DNA of 64,000 nucleotides from Bog-473 sp963836605 (GTDB lineage Bacteria > Actinomycetota > Acidimicrobiia > Acidimicrobiales > RAAP-2). The position numbers and the translations under genes were made by a program. The notes beneath the pieces were generated by a model. It saw only the letters and a list, made by a program, of their open reading frames with translations, was not told the origin of the DNA and ran no database searches. This document shows positions 54,801 to 63,452 of this stretch, one piece after another (positions within the stretch are counted from its first letter, which is position 1; each line of letters begins with the position of its first letter). The stretch is from the NCBI GenBank assembly GCA_963836605.1, contig CAWIKB010000014.1:124001-188000 (forward strand), in the 5' to 3' direction.

Positions 54801-55243
54801 TAGGGCATGGGCGAGAGCATGCGTTCGGCCCGGGCGTAGGCGGCGTCCATCCCGGCCCGGTCGATCTGCAGCGCGTGGGGCCAGCAGTCGTCCTCGAAGA
54901 CCCGCGGGTCGGCACGCAGCGCGACGTTGGCATTGATCAGCGACGTGCCGCCCAGCCCGCACCCGGACAGGACGTTGACGTCACCGCCCGCGTGGAACCA
55001 GAACAGGTCCCGGGGGTCCTCGTGGTCACGGTCGCCCAGGCTCACCTGCACGTGCCGGCGGGCCTGGTCGGTCGTGGCCGGGTACTCGCCCGGGTGGAGC
55101 TCACGGCCCCGTTCCAGGACCGCCACCTTCCGGCCGGCCCGGCTGAGTCGGCACACGGCGATGCTGCCGCCGTACCCCGACCCCACGACCACGACGTCGT
55201 AGGTCGGGCTGAGCTCCTCGATCGGTTTCGACAATCGGTCCAT
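51812..55243 (-). CDS. GMC-type (cholesterol-oxidase-like) flavoprotein fused to alpha/beta hydrolase
   Basis: 1143 residues. Residues 1-560 are a GMC oxidoreductase: FAD motif VVVVGSGYGGSIAV, GCGLGGTSLINANV, and the C-terminal HPLGGC and NPLLTISALAERAA. Inside it ACTGCGDCVTGCNYGAK has Cys193, 196, 199 and 203, spaced like a ferredoxin cluster. A Pro linker (566-580) leads to a middle beta-rich domain (585-790), probably the family's lipid-binding part. Residues 800-1143 are an alpha/beta hydrolase with VLLSHGMGNP, elbow HVIAHCVGSI (Cys916 as nucleophile) and YGHNDVLIG (His). An oxidise-then-cleave enzyme for a sterol or other hydrophobic alcohol is inferred. Its ATG overlaps the stop of the phosphoesterase gene (TGATG). 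Confidence 0.88.
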   Translation of the reverse strand: MDRLSKPIEELSPTYDVVVVGSGYGGSIAVCRLSRAGRKVAVLERGRELHPGEYPATTDQARRHVQVSLGDRDHEDPRDLFWFHAGGDVNVLSGCGLGGTSLINANVALRADPRVFEDDCWPHALQIDRAGMDAAYARAERMLSPMPYPATFPPLAKMAALRNAAVGHTWYPTPINVTFRAGPNAAGVHQEACTGCGDCVTGCNYGAKNTLLMNYLPDAVAHGAHVFTEVDVRCIEQGEAGAADGRPTWVVRAQPLGAGRDSFDAPPLALTAGIVVLAAGTLGTARVLQASRQQGLALSDRLGHRFTGNGDVLGFAFRPDTKVHGIGSGHHPPDPERLAGPCITSVIDQRAGLALAEGMIVEDAVVPGAVAGLLPLELVGQAGPDWLRHRLRGGGPLASLLSIVSGGRRGMTEHLQTFLVMGNDDDHGTLVADRDEVRVQWPGAGTSPYYERANASLDRTSQVGGGTFLPDPLWTKLFDHKLVSVHPLGGCIMAERAEDGVVDDRGRVFTGAPGSDVHDGLFVWDGSIVPRPVGVNPLLTISALAERAAALLAAAEGWKIDDTPAGPAAPTTAPPPPPVKPGLRFTERMVGFWAAGGTPDVGNLAQYEEAARQGEAAGSTLSFELTLSTDDLRAETADLARPMAAFGTVDAPALSPDPLMVEGGQFQLLAADDPVDTEVRHMWYRLPVAATDGRRYHVAGFKVVAPGALDEVWAATTTLYVTLRHDGPTGPVLGRGVLRIKPEDFAKQLRTMTVTGPVGWWERLELEAGFGRAFAGALYEDYGSVVHKSTGFNRQAPPRRRRVLALPLSRVYEYRTDDGVALRLTRYEGGRRGPVLLSHGMGNPLTFNLDTIEVNFVEYLVAHGFDVWLQEWRSSTLLPSATTQFTGDQVARYDHAAAARAVRELSGRNELHVIAHCVGSITWVMAILSGAATPSSILCSSVGAHPIGPAITRIKVGLHLGELLKAAGVRLLTTDSFPGEAWGQRAFDELLRLYPIPEGEQCDQAVCRRLAFIYGVAIHHPQVNELTHVTMHELFGPTDLTMMDHLSVMARHERVLSARGEDDYLVHLERLRLPLTLLSGSANLVWTPASTQRTYDLLTQELPGGDFHREVFEDYGHNDVLIGATAARDTFPHFLAHLDRVGA

Positions 55244-56808
55244 CACGTTTCTCCTTTGCCGGTCCTGGCGGGGTGGGGTGCGGGGCGCGGTCCGTCGCCA
55301 GCTCCCGGGGAGGCGGCCGCAACGACGGGGGCACGCGGCCGACGTTGTCCGCGGGTCCGCCACCCGCCCCTGTCCGTCAGCGTCAGCTCGGCCCGCTCGT
55401 TCGCCAGTCGGGCCTCGAGTTGTCGCCGGCGCTCGCGCACGGTGGTGGCCGTGGCCTCGGCCAGCGCCCGCCACGGGTCCCGATCCGGGTCGACGCGCTG
55501 GCGCAGCTCCTGGACGAGAGGATTGTCGGGCGTCCCGGCGACGCCCTCGACCCGGACGGCGACGCCGGCGCCGGCGTCGCCGTCCTCGACGTGCTGGGCG
55601 TAACAGTGAAGGGAGGCCACGTTCAGGTCCTCGTCGACGAGGACGAGGACGGCCCCTTTGACCGGCTCGGGTTCGGGGCTGTCGACCACCCACCCCCCCG
55701 TGTTGACGATGGTGACGGGCGCGCCCGAGACCGGGGTCACCCGCACATCGCTGAAGGGCTTGTGCGTGTGGCCAAAGACGAAGGTGACGTCCGCCGGCGC
55801 GCCGGCCTCGGCGGCCAGCTCCGCGGCGACCGGCCCGTCCAGGTAGTTGAGAAGCCCGGCCGCCGCGTTCTCCGAGAGCACGTCGGGATGGTGCCGCTCC
55901 CGCCGCAGGGACCGCGTCACCGAACGCTTGAGGACGCCGGCGACGACCGCGCCCTCCAGGTGGTTGCGGATCCGGGAGCCCTTCCGTTGGGCCAGGGCAT
56001 GCCGCACGCCCTTCGTGACGGCGTCGATCGACTCCACGCTCTGGAGCGATTCGTAGAGGTCACGTGTCCAGGTGCCGATGTCCCCACTGTCGCCCATGGA
56101 CGACCAGAAGAAGTCGATCCACCCACCGTTGTCGGCTTCGAGGTGCTGGGGCCACGAGCCGCGGCCGGCCCCGACGAACACGTCGTCGAGCAGCGACATC
56201 ATGCGGTAGAGGGGTTCGACGAAGTGGCCGTGGGACACGACCACGGCCCGTCCCCGGGCGGGGTCGACCAGCCCCAGGTTCGGATAGCTCTGCTCGACCA
56301 CGACCGTGGCCGCGGTGTCGACCCGGGCCGCCAGCAGCTCGATGAAGCGATCGCGCACCGGCGAGGTGTCGTTGGCGGGTAAGAGGTGGGTGCCGTGGGG
56401 CCGGGGACCGGGCACGTCGTCGCGGGGTAGGTCGGCGAGGTACGTGAGGTAGTGGTCGCTGCGGGCGCGGCTCCGCAATTGGTGGTCGTGGTTGCCCGGG
56501 ATGAACCGGATGTTCGGTGTCACGGCGGCGTTGGCCGCGCCGGGCTGCAGGCAGGCGATGAATTGGGCGAAGGTGGCCGAAGCATCATCGGTCGATGAGA
56601 GCGCGAGCTCGAAGAGGTCCCCCGCGACGACCAGCTGGGGGGTGTTGCTGCCGGGACTGAGCGCCCGCAGCGCGTCGCACAGGGCCGTGGTCACCGGCGA
56701 GGTGGTCGACTTGTCCACCCGCTCGCCGTCGGCGCTGACCGAGGTCAAGATGCTGTTGAGGGCCCCGAGATGGAGGTCGGAGATGCAGACCCAGCGGACC
56801 GCGGGCAC
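55243..56808 (-). CDS. Calcineurin-like metallophosphoesterase
   Basis: About 521 residues. All five metal motifs are visible: ISDLHLGALN, VVAGDLFE, FIPGNHDHQ, VVSHGHFVEP and FVFGHTHKPF. The stretch between the fourth and fifth, with PQHLEADNGGWIDFFW, is longer than in simple phosphoesterases. The C-terminal 130 residues (from about 390) form an additional basic and Ala-rich extension. Substrate unknown. The start is GTG 56808, just before the first strand (AVRWVCISDLH); in-frame ATGs at 56916 and 56910 would add unlikely residues. Operon with the GMC-hydrolase fusion gene, so a product such as a phosphorylated or sterol-linked compound may be shared. Confidence 0.85.
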   Translation of the reverse strand: MPAVRWVCISDLHLGALNSILTSVSADGERVDKSTTSPVTTALCDALRALSPGSNTPQLVVAGDLFELALSSTDDASATFAQFIACLQPGAANAAVTPNIRFIPGNHDHQLRSRARSDHYLTYLADLPRDDVPGPRPHGTHLLPANDTSPVRDRFIELLAARVDTAATVVVEQSYPNLGLVDPARGRAVVVSHGHFVEPLYRMMSLLDDVFVGAGRGSWPQHLEADNGGWIDFFWSSMGDSGDIGTWTRDLYESLQSVESIDAVTKGVRHALAQRKGSRIRNHLEGAVVAGVLKRSVTRSLRRERHHPDVLSENAAAGLLNYLDGPVAAELAAEAGAPADVTFVFGHTHKPFSDVRVTPVSGAPVTIVNTGGWVVDSPEPEPVKGAVLVLVDEDLNVASLHCYAQHVEDGDAGAGVAVRVEGVAGTPDNPLVQELRQRVDPDRDPWRALAEATATTVRERRRQLEARLANERAELTLTDRGGWRTRGQRRPRAPVVAAASPGAGDGPRPAPHPARTGKGET

Positions 56809-57037
56809 GTTAGGGGCCAGCCCTTGACCGGCGACGGGCCCTGGCTTTCCCCCTGTGCGGCTGCACGGTCCCTCCCTCCCGGCGCGTGGGCCCACGCTAG
56901 TGCCGATCATCCGCATCGGGGGGAGCTCGGTCCCTCGTGCGTCGGCAATCGACCGCGCCCGAAGCACTCAACCGGGGTGGCCACTACTCTTGTTGCCCTG
57001 CCGCAAGAGTCCATTGTCCGCTAGAGAGGCACGGCCT

Positions 57038-60000
57038 GTGGTTACGAGATTCGGGATTCTGGGGCCCGTCGAGGTCGAGGGAGAGTCCGGGCCGATCGCC
57101 ATTCGCGGGGCCAAACGCCGGGCCCTGCTCATCAGGCTGCTCCTCTCCGCCAACCAGCCGGTGACCCTCGACACCCTGGCCGACGACATCTGGGACGGCG
57201 GGCTCGGGGAGGGGACCGTCTCGACCGTCGCCAGCCACGTCTCCCTGCTGCGCAAGCTGATCGGGACCGATCGGATCGTGAACCACGCGGGCAGCTACTG
57301 CCTCACCGTCGGACCGGGCGAACTCGATGCCGCCGAGTTCGAGGCGGAGGTCATGGCGGGGCGGCACGCCTACCGGGGGTCGGAATTCGGCGCGGCGGCG
57401 GAGCGGTTCGAGCGGAGTCTCGCGTGGTGGCGCGGCCGGGCTCTCGCCGATGTGGAGGGAGCCCCGTGGGCGCTCGGGGCGATCGCCCGTCTCGACGAGC
57501 TGCGCCTCGGCGCCGAGGAGACGTTGCTCGACGCCCGGATGGCCATGGGACTGCACCGCGACGTCGTCAGCAGCGCCGAGGCCGCCGCTGAGGCCCAGCC
57601 CCTGCGCGAGCACCGGTGGGCCACCTTGATGCTCGCCCTCTATCGATCCGGACGCCAGGCCGACGCGCTCCGCGCCTACCAGCGCCTGCGCTCGCTCCTC
57701 GGGCAGGAGCTCGGGCTCGAGCCTTCAACCGAGTTGGCCGACCTCGAGGACGCGATCATCGGCCACAGTCCCGAATTGGACGTCGTCCATTCGGCCGAGT
57801 CATCGGCGCCCCGTACCCGGGCCGTCACTGCACCCGCGCCCGCTCCGGGCCGCCCGCCGGTAACGGATTCGGAGACGGTGATCCTGCTCTTCACCGACTG
57901 GGTCGACTCGACGGCGGTCTCCACGAGCATGAATGTGGACGAAGCCGACACCCTCCGCCGCACCCACTTCGCGCTCCTGCGCAACGTCCTGGCGCAGCAC
58001 GAGGGCACCGAGGTCAAGAACCTGGGCGACGGGCTCATGGCCGTGTTCTCGAGCCCATCGGCGGCGTTGACCGCCGCCGCGGCCATGCAACAGGGCGTCG
58101 AGCGCCTGAACCGCCGGGCCGACGTGGCCCTCGGCCTGCGCGTCGGGCTGTCGGCCGGTGAGGTCGCCCTGGAGGACGGGGACTACTTCGGTGACCCCGT
58201 GGTGGAAGCATCCCGGCTCTGCAGTCTGGCCGAGGCCGGACAGGTACTCGTGGCCACGCTGGTACGGGCCATGGCCGGTCGGCGCAGCCAGCTCCGGTTC
58301 ACCGACGCCGGCGAGCTGGCGCTCAAGGGCATTCCCGACCCGGTGCCGGCACTGTCGCTCGAATGGGAGTCCCTCGCGGAGGAGGCACCGGTCATCCCGA
58401 TGCCCGAGGCACTGCGCGTCGGGGGCCCCGGATTCTTCGGCCGGGCCTCCGAACTGGCCCAGATCGCCGCGCTCTTCGAGCAGGCGGCGCGCGGCGAACG
58501 GCAGTTCGCGTTCCTCGGCGGCGAGCCGGGCATCGGGAAGACGACCCTGACGTCCGTCGTCGCCCGGACGGCCGGAGCCTCCGGCGCCACGGTCCTCTAC
58601 GGCCGGTGCCTGGAGCAGGTCAACGCCCCCTACCAGCCCTTCGTGCAGCTGCTCGACGACTACGTCCACCACGCGCCGCAGGAGCTGCTCGAGGTCCACG
58701 TGGCCGAATTCGGTGGGGAGCTGCTGCGGCTGGTGCCTTCGCTGGGGCGACGTGTCCCCGGGGTCCCGGCACCATCCCGATCGGATCCCGAGACCGAGCG
58801 GTACCTCGCTTTCGGCGCAGTGGTCGGGCTCTTGTCCGGTGAGTCCAGCCACCGCCCGGTGTTGCTCGTCCTCGACGATCTGCACTGGGCGGAGGCCTCG
58901 ACGCTGCAGCTGCTCGGGCACCTGGCCCAGGCGTCACCACGACTCCCCCTCCTCGTCCTGGGCACGTTCCGATCCAACGAGGTGTCGGGCGACCATCCCC
59001 TGGTCGAGACCCTCGCCGCCCTCTGGCGCGAACGGGGCGTCACTCGGCTGGAGCTCAGCGGCCTCTCCCCCCCCGAGGTCTTCGACCTGTGCGCCGCGGC
59101 CGCGGGTCACGCCGTCGACGATGCCGCGTCCAGCGACTTCGTGCGGGCACTCCAGCGGGATACCGACGGCAACCCCTACTTCGTATGGGAGCTGTTGCGG
59201 CACCTGGCGGAATCGGGCGGCCTCGTGCAGGACGACGCCGAGCGGTGGGCGCCGGACCAGGCGCTGCTGCGGACGGGCCTGCCGGCCAGCGTGCACGAGG
59301 TGATCACCCAGCGTGTCCGGCATCTCGGTCCCGAAGCGTCCCGCGTCCTGTCCCTGGCGGCCGTGATCGGGGCGGAGTTCGACCTGGCCACGCTGGGCAC
59401 GGTGGCCGAGACGACTCAGGACGTGCTGCTCGACCTCGTCGAAGCGGCCGAGCGCTCGGCTCTCCTGCAGCCTTCGGGAGACGGTGACCGGTACGTCTTC
59501 GCCCATGCCCTGCTCCGCCACACCCTGTACGACACCCTGCCGTGGTCCCGCAAGCGACTGGTGCACGCCAAGGTCGCCCGCGCCCTCGAGGACGGCTCCG
59601 GCGGGCCTCCCCCCGCCGCTCTCCTGGCTCACCACTTCCTGGCGGCGGGGGAACAGAGCGCCGCGCTCCACTACGCCGAGCTGGCGGGCCGAGACGCCCT
59701 TGGGTCCATGGCGCCCGGCGAGGCGCGGCGCTGGTTCGACGAGGCGCTCACCCTGCTCACGGCTCTCCAGCCCGACGCGGACACGCGCCGTTGTGATCTC
59801 ATCACGCAGAAGGGGATCGCGCAGTGCCAGGCCGGCGATCCGGCCTATCGCGAGACGCTCCTCGAGGCGGTGGCCCTGGCCGACGCGGCCGGTGACGCCC
59901 GGCGCATGGCGGTGGCCGCTCTGGCCAATACCCGGGGCTACTACAGCTCGGTGGGCGAGACCGACCACGGGCGCGTGGCGCCGTTGCGCGCCGCCCTCGA

Positions 60001-61138
60001 GCGCCTGGGTGACGCCGACGGCGAGCTGCGGGTCCGTCTGCTGGCCACCCTGAGCAGCGAGTTGGTTTTCGACGCCGCCCTGGCCGAGCGCCGGGTTCTC
60101 ATCCGTCAGATCAAAGACGAGGTCCACGAGCTCAACGATCCGGTGGTCTTCGTCGACGTGCACAACCTGCTGGTGGAGGCCACACGGCATCCGACCAACC
60201 TCGTCGAAAGACTGGAGGACACCGCCGAGGTGCTCCGCCTCGCCGACGATGTCGGCAATCGTGCCACCCTGTTCTGGGCCATCGGCCATCGAATGCGGGC
60301 CTCGCTCGAAGCGGGGAGGGTGGCCGAGGCCCGCGAGTTGTTCGAGCGGATGTCCAGCGTCGCCGACGAACTCTCGCAACCCATCATGCGGTGGAACACG
60401 GCCTACGCCCGGGCCCAGTGGGCCTTCATGGCAGGCGACACCGACACGGCCGAGCAACTGGCCGAAGACGCCCTCAATCAGGGCCTCGCGATCGGGCAGC
60501 CCGACGCCTTGATCATTTACATGGGCCAGCTCACCCATGCCCGCTGGCAGCACGGCCGCCTGTCCGAAATGGTCGACCAGCTGGAGGAGGGCGCTCGGAA
60601 CACGCCGAACATCCCCGCCTACAAGGGCGTGCTGACCCGGGCCCTCTGCCAGGCGGGACGGGAGCAGGAGGCGATCGCGCTGCTCGACGAAGCGGCGGGT
60701 CGCCGCTTCGTCGACATGCCGGAGGACTTCCTGTGGAGCTTCGGCTTGGTGAACTACGCCGAGGCATCGATCGTGCTGGCCCACACCGAATCCGCCGCCC
60801 TCCTGTACGAGATGTTGGCGCCGTTCGAGGGCCTGCTGGCCATTGCCGGCCCCACGTGCGAGGGGCCTATCGCCCACTATCTCGGGGGCCTGGCCGGGGT
60901 GACCGGGCAGCTCTCCCGCGCCGAGCAGCACTTCGAGGTGGCCGCGGCCATGGCGGAGGTCACCGGATCGCCCTACTTCAATGCCCGCACCTTCATCGAG
61001 CGCGGTCGGGTGGCCGCCAGAGGGCGCGACCTGGCGGCGGCCAGGCGGTACCTGGTCGCCGGGAGGGACCTGGCCGTGCAGTGGCGCTTCGCGGACGAGG
61101 TCCGCAAGGCCGACCAGGCGCTGCTCGCCTTGGGGTGA
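57038..61138 (+). CDS. SARP-type regulator fused to nucleotidyl cyclase, AAA ATPase and TPR
   Basis: 1366 residues in four parts. Residues 1-95 are an OmpR-like winged helix (FGILGPVEV, AIRGAKRRALL, VASHVSLLRKLIG) and 96-245 a bacterial transcriptional activation domain (FEAEVMAGRHAYRG...WWRGRALADVEG). Residues 280-440 are a class III cyclase with Asp287 (FTDWVDST), Lys327 and Asp331 (VKNLGDGLMAVF). From 465 an ATPase follows, Walker A GGEPGIGKTT, Walker B VLLVLDDLHWAE. The rest is helical TPR-like repeats to the end, without the LuxR helix-turn-helix. GTG 57038 has GAGAGG upstream. It probably couples ATP and ligand sensing and cAMP synthesis to transcription; followed by a cNMP-binding protein gene. 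Confidence 0.88.
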   Translation: MVTRFGILGPVEVEGESGPIAIRGAKRRALLIRLLLSANQPVTLDTLADDIWDGGLGEGTVSTVASHVSLLRKLIGTDRIVNHAGSYCLTVGPGELDAAEFEAEVMAGRHAYRGSEFGAAAERFERSLAWWRGRALADVEGAPWALGAIARLDELRLGAEETLLDARMAMGLHRDVVSSAEAAAEAQPLREHRWATLMLALYRSGRQADALRAYQRLRSLLGQELGLEPSTELADLEDAIIGHSPELDVVHSAESSAPRTRAVTAPAPAPGRPPVTDSETVILLFTDWVDSTAVSTSMNVDEADTLRRTHFALLRNVLAQHEGTEVKNLGDGLMAVFSSPSAALTAAAAMQQGVERLNRRADVALGLRVGLSAGEVALEDGDYFGDPVVEASRLCSLAEAGQVLVATLVRAMAGRRSQLRFTDAGELALKGIPDPVPALSLEWESLAEEAPVIPMPEALRVGGPGFFGRASELAQIAALFEQAARGERQFAFLGGEPGIGKTTLTSVVARTAGASGATVLYGRCLEQVNAPYQPFVQLLDDYVHHAPQELLEVHVAEFGGELLRLVPSLGRRVPGVPAPSRSDPETERYLAFGAVVGLLSGESSHRPVLLVLDDLHWAEASTLQLLGHLAQASPRLPLLVLGTFRSNEVSGDHPLVETLAALWRERGVTRLELSGLSPPEVFDLCAAAAGHAVDDAASSDFVRALQRDTDGNPYFVWELLRHLAESGGLVQDDAERWAPDQALLRTGLPASVHEVITQRVRHLGPEASRVLSLAAVIGAEFDLATLGTVAETTQDVLLDLVEAAERSALLQPSGDGDRYVFAHALLRHTLYDTLPWSRKRLVHAKVARALEDGSGGPPPAALLAHHFLAAGEQSAALHYAELAGRDALGSMAPGEARRWFDEALTLLTALQPDADTRRCDLITQKGIAQCQAGDPAYRETLLEAVALADAAGDARRMAVAALANTRGYYSSVGETDHGRVAPLRAALERLGDADGELRVRLLATLSSELVFDAALAERRVLIRQIKDEVHELNDPVVFVDVHNLLVEATRHPTNLVERLEDTAEVLRLADDVGNRATLFWAIGHRMRASLEAGRVAEARELFERMSSVADELSQPIMRWNTAYARAQWAFMAGDTDTAEQLAEDALNQGLAIGQPDALIIYMGQLTHARWQHGRLSEMVDQLEEGARNTPNIPAYKGVLTRALCQAGREQEAIALLDEAAGRRFVDMPEDFLWSFGLVNYAEASIVLAHTESAALLYEMLAPFEGLLAIAGPTCEGPIAHYLGGLAGVTGQLSRAEQHFEVAAAMAEVTGSPYFNARTFIERGRVAARGRDLAAARRYLVAGRDLAVQWRFADEVRKADQALLALG

Positions 61139-61144
61139 GGTGCG

Positions 61145-61162
61145 GGGCCCGGCGGCGGGCCC
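61145..61162 (+). terminator. GC-rich hairpin after the SARP-cyclase gene
   Basis: GGGCCCG-GCGG-CGGGCCC is a perfect 7-bp stem with 4-base loop, starting six bases after the stop codon. There is no U-run, but strong GC stems of this kind are common at actinobacterial gene ends. Confidence 0.5.
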
Positions 61163-61176
61163 GTGTTGGCGGTGCG

Positions 61177-61212
61177 GACGGTCAAGACGGTCAAGACGGT
61201 CAACACGGTCAG
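61177..61212. repeat. Four tandem 9-bp repeats
   Basis: GACGGTCAA occurs three times in succession (61177-61203), then CACGGTCAG (61204-61212). They lie in the 231-bp gap between the SARP-cyclase gene and the cyclic-nucleotide-binding gene. A run of identical half-sites upstream of a promoter could bind a regulator; simple slippage is as likely. Confidence 0.65.
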
Positions 61213-61369
61213 GCGGCTTTGCGAGCACTGCCGTCATCGCTTTGACCGGTCTTAGCAAGAGATTTGACCACGTCCTGTCATGGTGATCCGTGAGAGGTGG
61301 ACCCATCAGGCGTTCACCTCCCGGGGGCGACCGCAAGGGTGGCCCGGACGAGTGAGAGGACCGGCACCA

Positions 61370-61922
61370 ATGGTTGAGTTTCGGACGGGTAGGGACCAAC
61401 GCCTCGCGGTACTCCGGGAGTGCCGCCTCTTTTCGGGCAGCACGAGGGAGGAGCTCCGGAGGATCGATTCGCTCATGACGATGGTTGAGGTGCCGCGGGG
61501 ATCGGTCCTGACCGAACAGGACGCGCCGGGCCTCGAATGCTTCGTCATCGTGGAGGGTTCGGCCTCGGCCTGGCGGAATGGGAGGCGGCTCACAGGCTTC
61601 GAGGCCGGTTCGTTCTTCGGCGAGCTGGCCCTGCTGGACCGGAAGGTCCGGACGGCCACGGTCATCGCCGAGACCCCCATGCGGCTGCTCGCTCTGTCGT
61701 CCAACGAGTTCAAGACCCTCACAGCCACCGTGCCCCAGGTGGCCTACCGGATCATGGCCGAAATGGGCACACGGCTCCGCAGCACCAACGACATGGTCAG
61801 CGCACCGGCCGAGGCGGCATACGGGCACCCCTCGGGGGAAGACGAGCGCCCCTCGCATGAAGGTGGCCGCGAGTCCGCGTCCATTCTCGGAGACGGCCTG
61901 GCCGTTGCCGTGGCTGAAGCCT

Positions 61923-61924
<2 letters not shown>
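61370..61924 (+). CDS. Cyclic-nucleotide-binding domain protein
   Basis: 184 residues. A cNMP-binding (CRP-type) beta barrel with LFSGSTREELRRI, CFVIVEGSASAW and the phosphate-binding cassette FFGELALLDRKVRTATVIAE, where the Glu and Arg contact the ribose and phosphate. No helix-turn-helix or other output domain follows; the C-terminal 50 residues are polar and probably disordered. It is a receptor of a cyclic nucleotide, placed just after a gene for a nucleotidyl cyclase regulator, so the two may form a signal-and-receiver pair. ATG 61370 has GAGAGGA about 12 bases upstream. Confidence 0.88.
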
Positions 61925-61994
<70 letters not shown>

Positions 61995-61996
61995 TG

Positions 61997-62104
61997 ATGA
62001 TCCGCCTTCTCTGGCCTTGGATAGTGGCCATAGCCATCGTCGTGGTCATCGTCTACTTGGCGGCCCAAGTGGGCGCGGGGGGTGTCGGAGGCCCCGGCAC
62101 GTAG
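61997..62104 (+). CDS. Single-helix micropeptide upstream of the VirB4-like gene
   Basis: A 35-codon frame from ATG 61997 to TAG 62104: one membrane helix (LLWPWIVAIAIVVVIVYLAA) and a Gly-rich tail ending in GGPGT. It lies 61 bp upstream of the VirB4-like ATPase gene on the same strand, directly behind the hexanucleotide repeat. Small one-helix proteins are usual in secretion loci, but coding is not proven, and the ribosome-binding site is weak. Confidence 0.4.
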   Translation: MIRLLWPWIVAIAIVVVIVYLAAQVGAGGVGGPGT

Positions 62105-62165
62105 GGGGTCGAGCTGGTGATCTGTCCCCCGCTACGGGGCGCGGCAGCGCCGACCGTTCCTTGGC

Positions 62166-63452
62166 ATGCCGGGCACGATCGGACCCCGGGTGCCCGCCCA
62201 CCAGGTCACCACCCGCAACCTGGGGGCGGCCTACCCGTTCATCGCGGAGGCCGGGCTGGGCCAGCGCGGTGTGGTGATCGGTGACGACCTCCTCGGTGGC
62301 TCCTTCGTGTTCGACCCCTTCGAGCTCTACGCCCAGGGTGTGGTGTCCAACCCCAATATGGCGGTCTTCGGACAGATCGGCCGGGGCAAGAGCGCATTCG
62401 TCAAGACGTTCCTGTGGCGCCAGGCCGTCTTCGGTCGACGGGCCTGGGTGGTCGACCCCAAGGGCGAGTACGGGGACCTGGCCGCAGCGTGGGACGTCCG
62501 CCCCGTCGCGCTGCGACCCGGCGGGGCCGTCCGGCTCAACCCGCTCGATCCGAGTCCCGAGCGGTCCGGCGGCATCCTCGACGGCGAGGGGAGCACGGCA
62601 CGCCGGCAGATGGAGCTGCTGGCTTCCCTGGCCGGGGCCTGCCTCGGGCGCAACCTGCTCCCCCGGGAACGGGCCGCCTTGGGTGCGGCTCTGGCCACGA
62701 CGGCGGCGGAGGCCGGCGTGCCCACGGTGCCCAAGGTCGTCGAGGCGTTACTGGCGCCGACGGCCGACGCGGCGGAGTCGCTCCGCACCGAGTTGCGAGA
62801 CCTGTTGGAGGACGGTCGGGATGTCGCGCTCGAGCTCCGCCGGCTGGTGCACGGCGACCTCTGCGGGATGTTCGACGGGCCAACCACGACCGGACTCGAT
62901 CTCTCGGCACCTCTGGTCGTACTCGACCTTTCCGCCCTCTACACCTCGACGGCCCTCGGCGTGCTCATGGCCTGCGCCACCGCCTGGCTGCAGGCGAACT
63001 TGGCTCGAACGGCGGCGGGCACCGCCGGCGGGAGGCGGACCTTCGTGGTCATCGACGAGGCGTGGGCCCTGCTCTCCAACCTCGGCGTGGCCCGGTGGCT
63101 GCAGTCGTCCTGGAAACTCTCCCGCGCCTTCGGGGTGTCCAACGTGGCTGTCCTGCACCGGGTGTCCGACCTACGCTCGGTCGGCGCGTCGGACTCCGAG
63201 CAGGTCGCGTTGGCGCAGGGCCTCCTGGCCGATTCCGAGACGCGGGTGGTCTACGCCCAGTCCCCCGGCGAGTTGGCCGTCGCCTCCGACTTGCTCTCCC
63301 TCTCTTCGACCGAGGCCGATCTGCTGCCCCAGCTCCGCCGGGGCGTTGCCCTCTGGAAGGTGGGCCAACGATCATTCCTGGTCCAGCACCGGCTCAGTCC
63401 GATGGAACGCCTCATGGTGGACACCGACCAGGGGATGGCAGGCTCGATGTGA
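62166..63452 (+). CDS. VirB4-like type IV secretion ATPase
   Basis: 428 residues, corresponding to the ATPase part of VirB4/TraC only. Walker A is GQIGRGKSAFVKT, Walker B with following Glu FVVIDEAWALLSN; RRAWVVDPKGEYGDLA and WKLSRAFGVSNVAVLH are also typical. The N-terminal VirB4 domain is absent; in actinobacterial loci the SCO6880 protein seems to take its place. ATG 62166 is the first good start in an open frame that begins at 62121. The gene overlaps that of the coupling protein by GTGA (63449-63452), so both are translated together. It powers assembly of or transport through the envelope channel. Confidence 0.88.
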   Translation: MPGTIGPRVPAHQVTTRNLGAAYPFIAEAGLGQRGVVIGDDLLGGSFVFDPFELYAQGVVSNPNMAVFGQIGRGKSAFVKTFLWRQAVFGRRAWVVDPKGEYGDLAAAWDVRPVALRPGGAVRLNPLDPSPERSGGILDGEGSTARRQMELLASLAGACLGRNLLPRERAALGAALATTAAEAGVPTVPKVVEALLAPTADAAESLRTELRDLLEDGRDVALELRRLVHGDLCGMFDGPTTTGLDLSAPLVVLDLSALYTSTALGVLMACATAWLQANLARTAAGTAGGRRTFVVIDEAWALLSNLGVARWLQSSWKLSRAFGVSNVAVLHRVSDLRSVGASDSEQVALAQGLLADSETRVVYAQSPGELAVASDLLSLSSTEADLLPQLRRGVALWKVGQRSFLVQHRLSPMERLMVDTDQGMAGSM

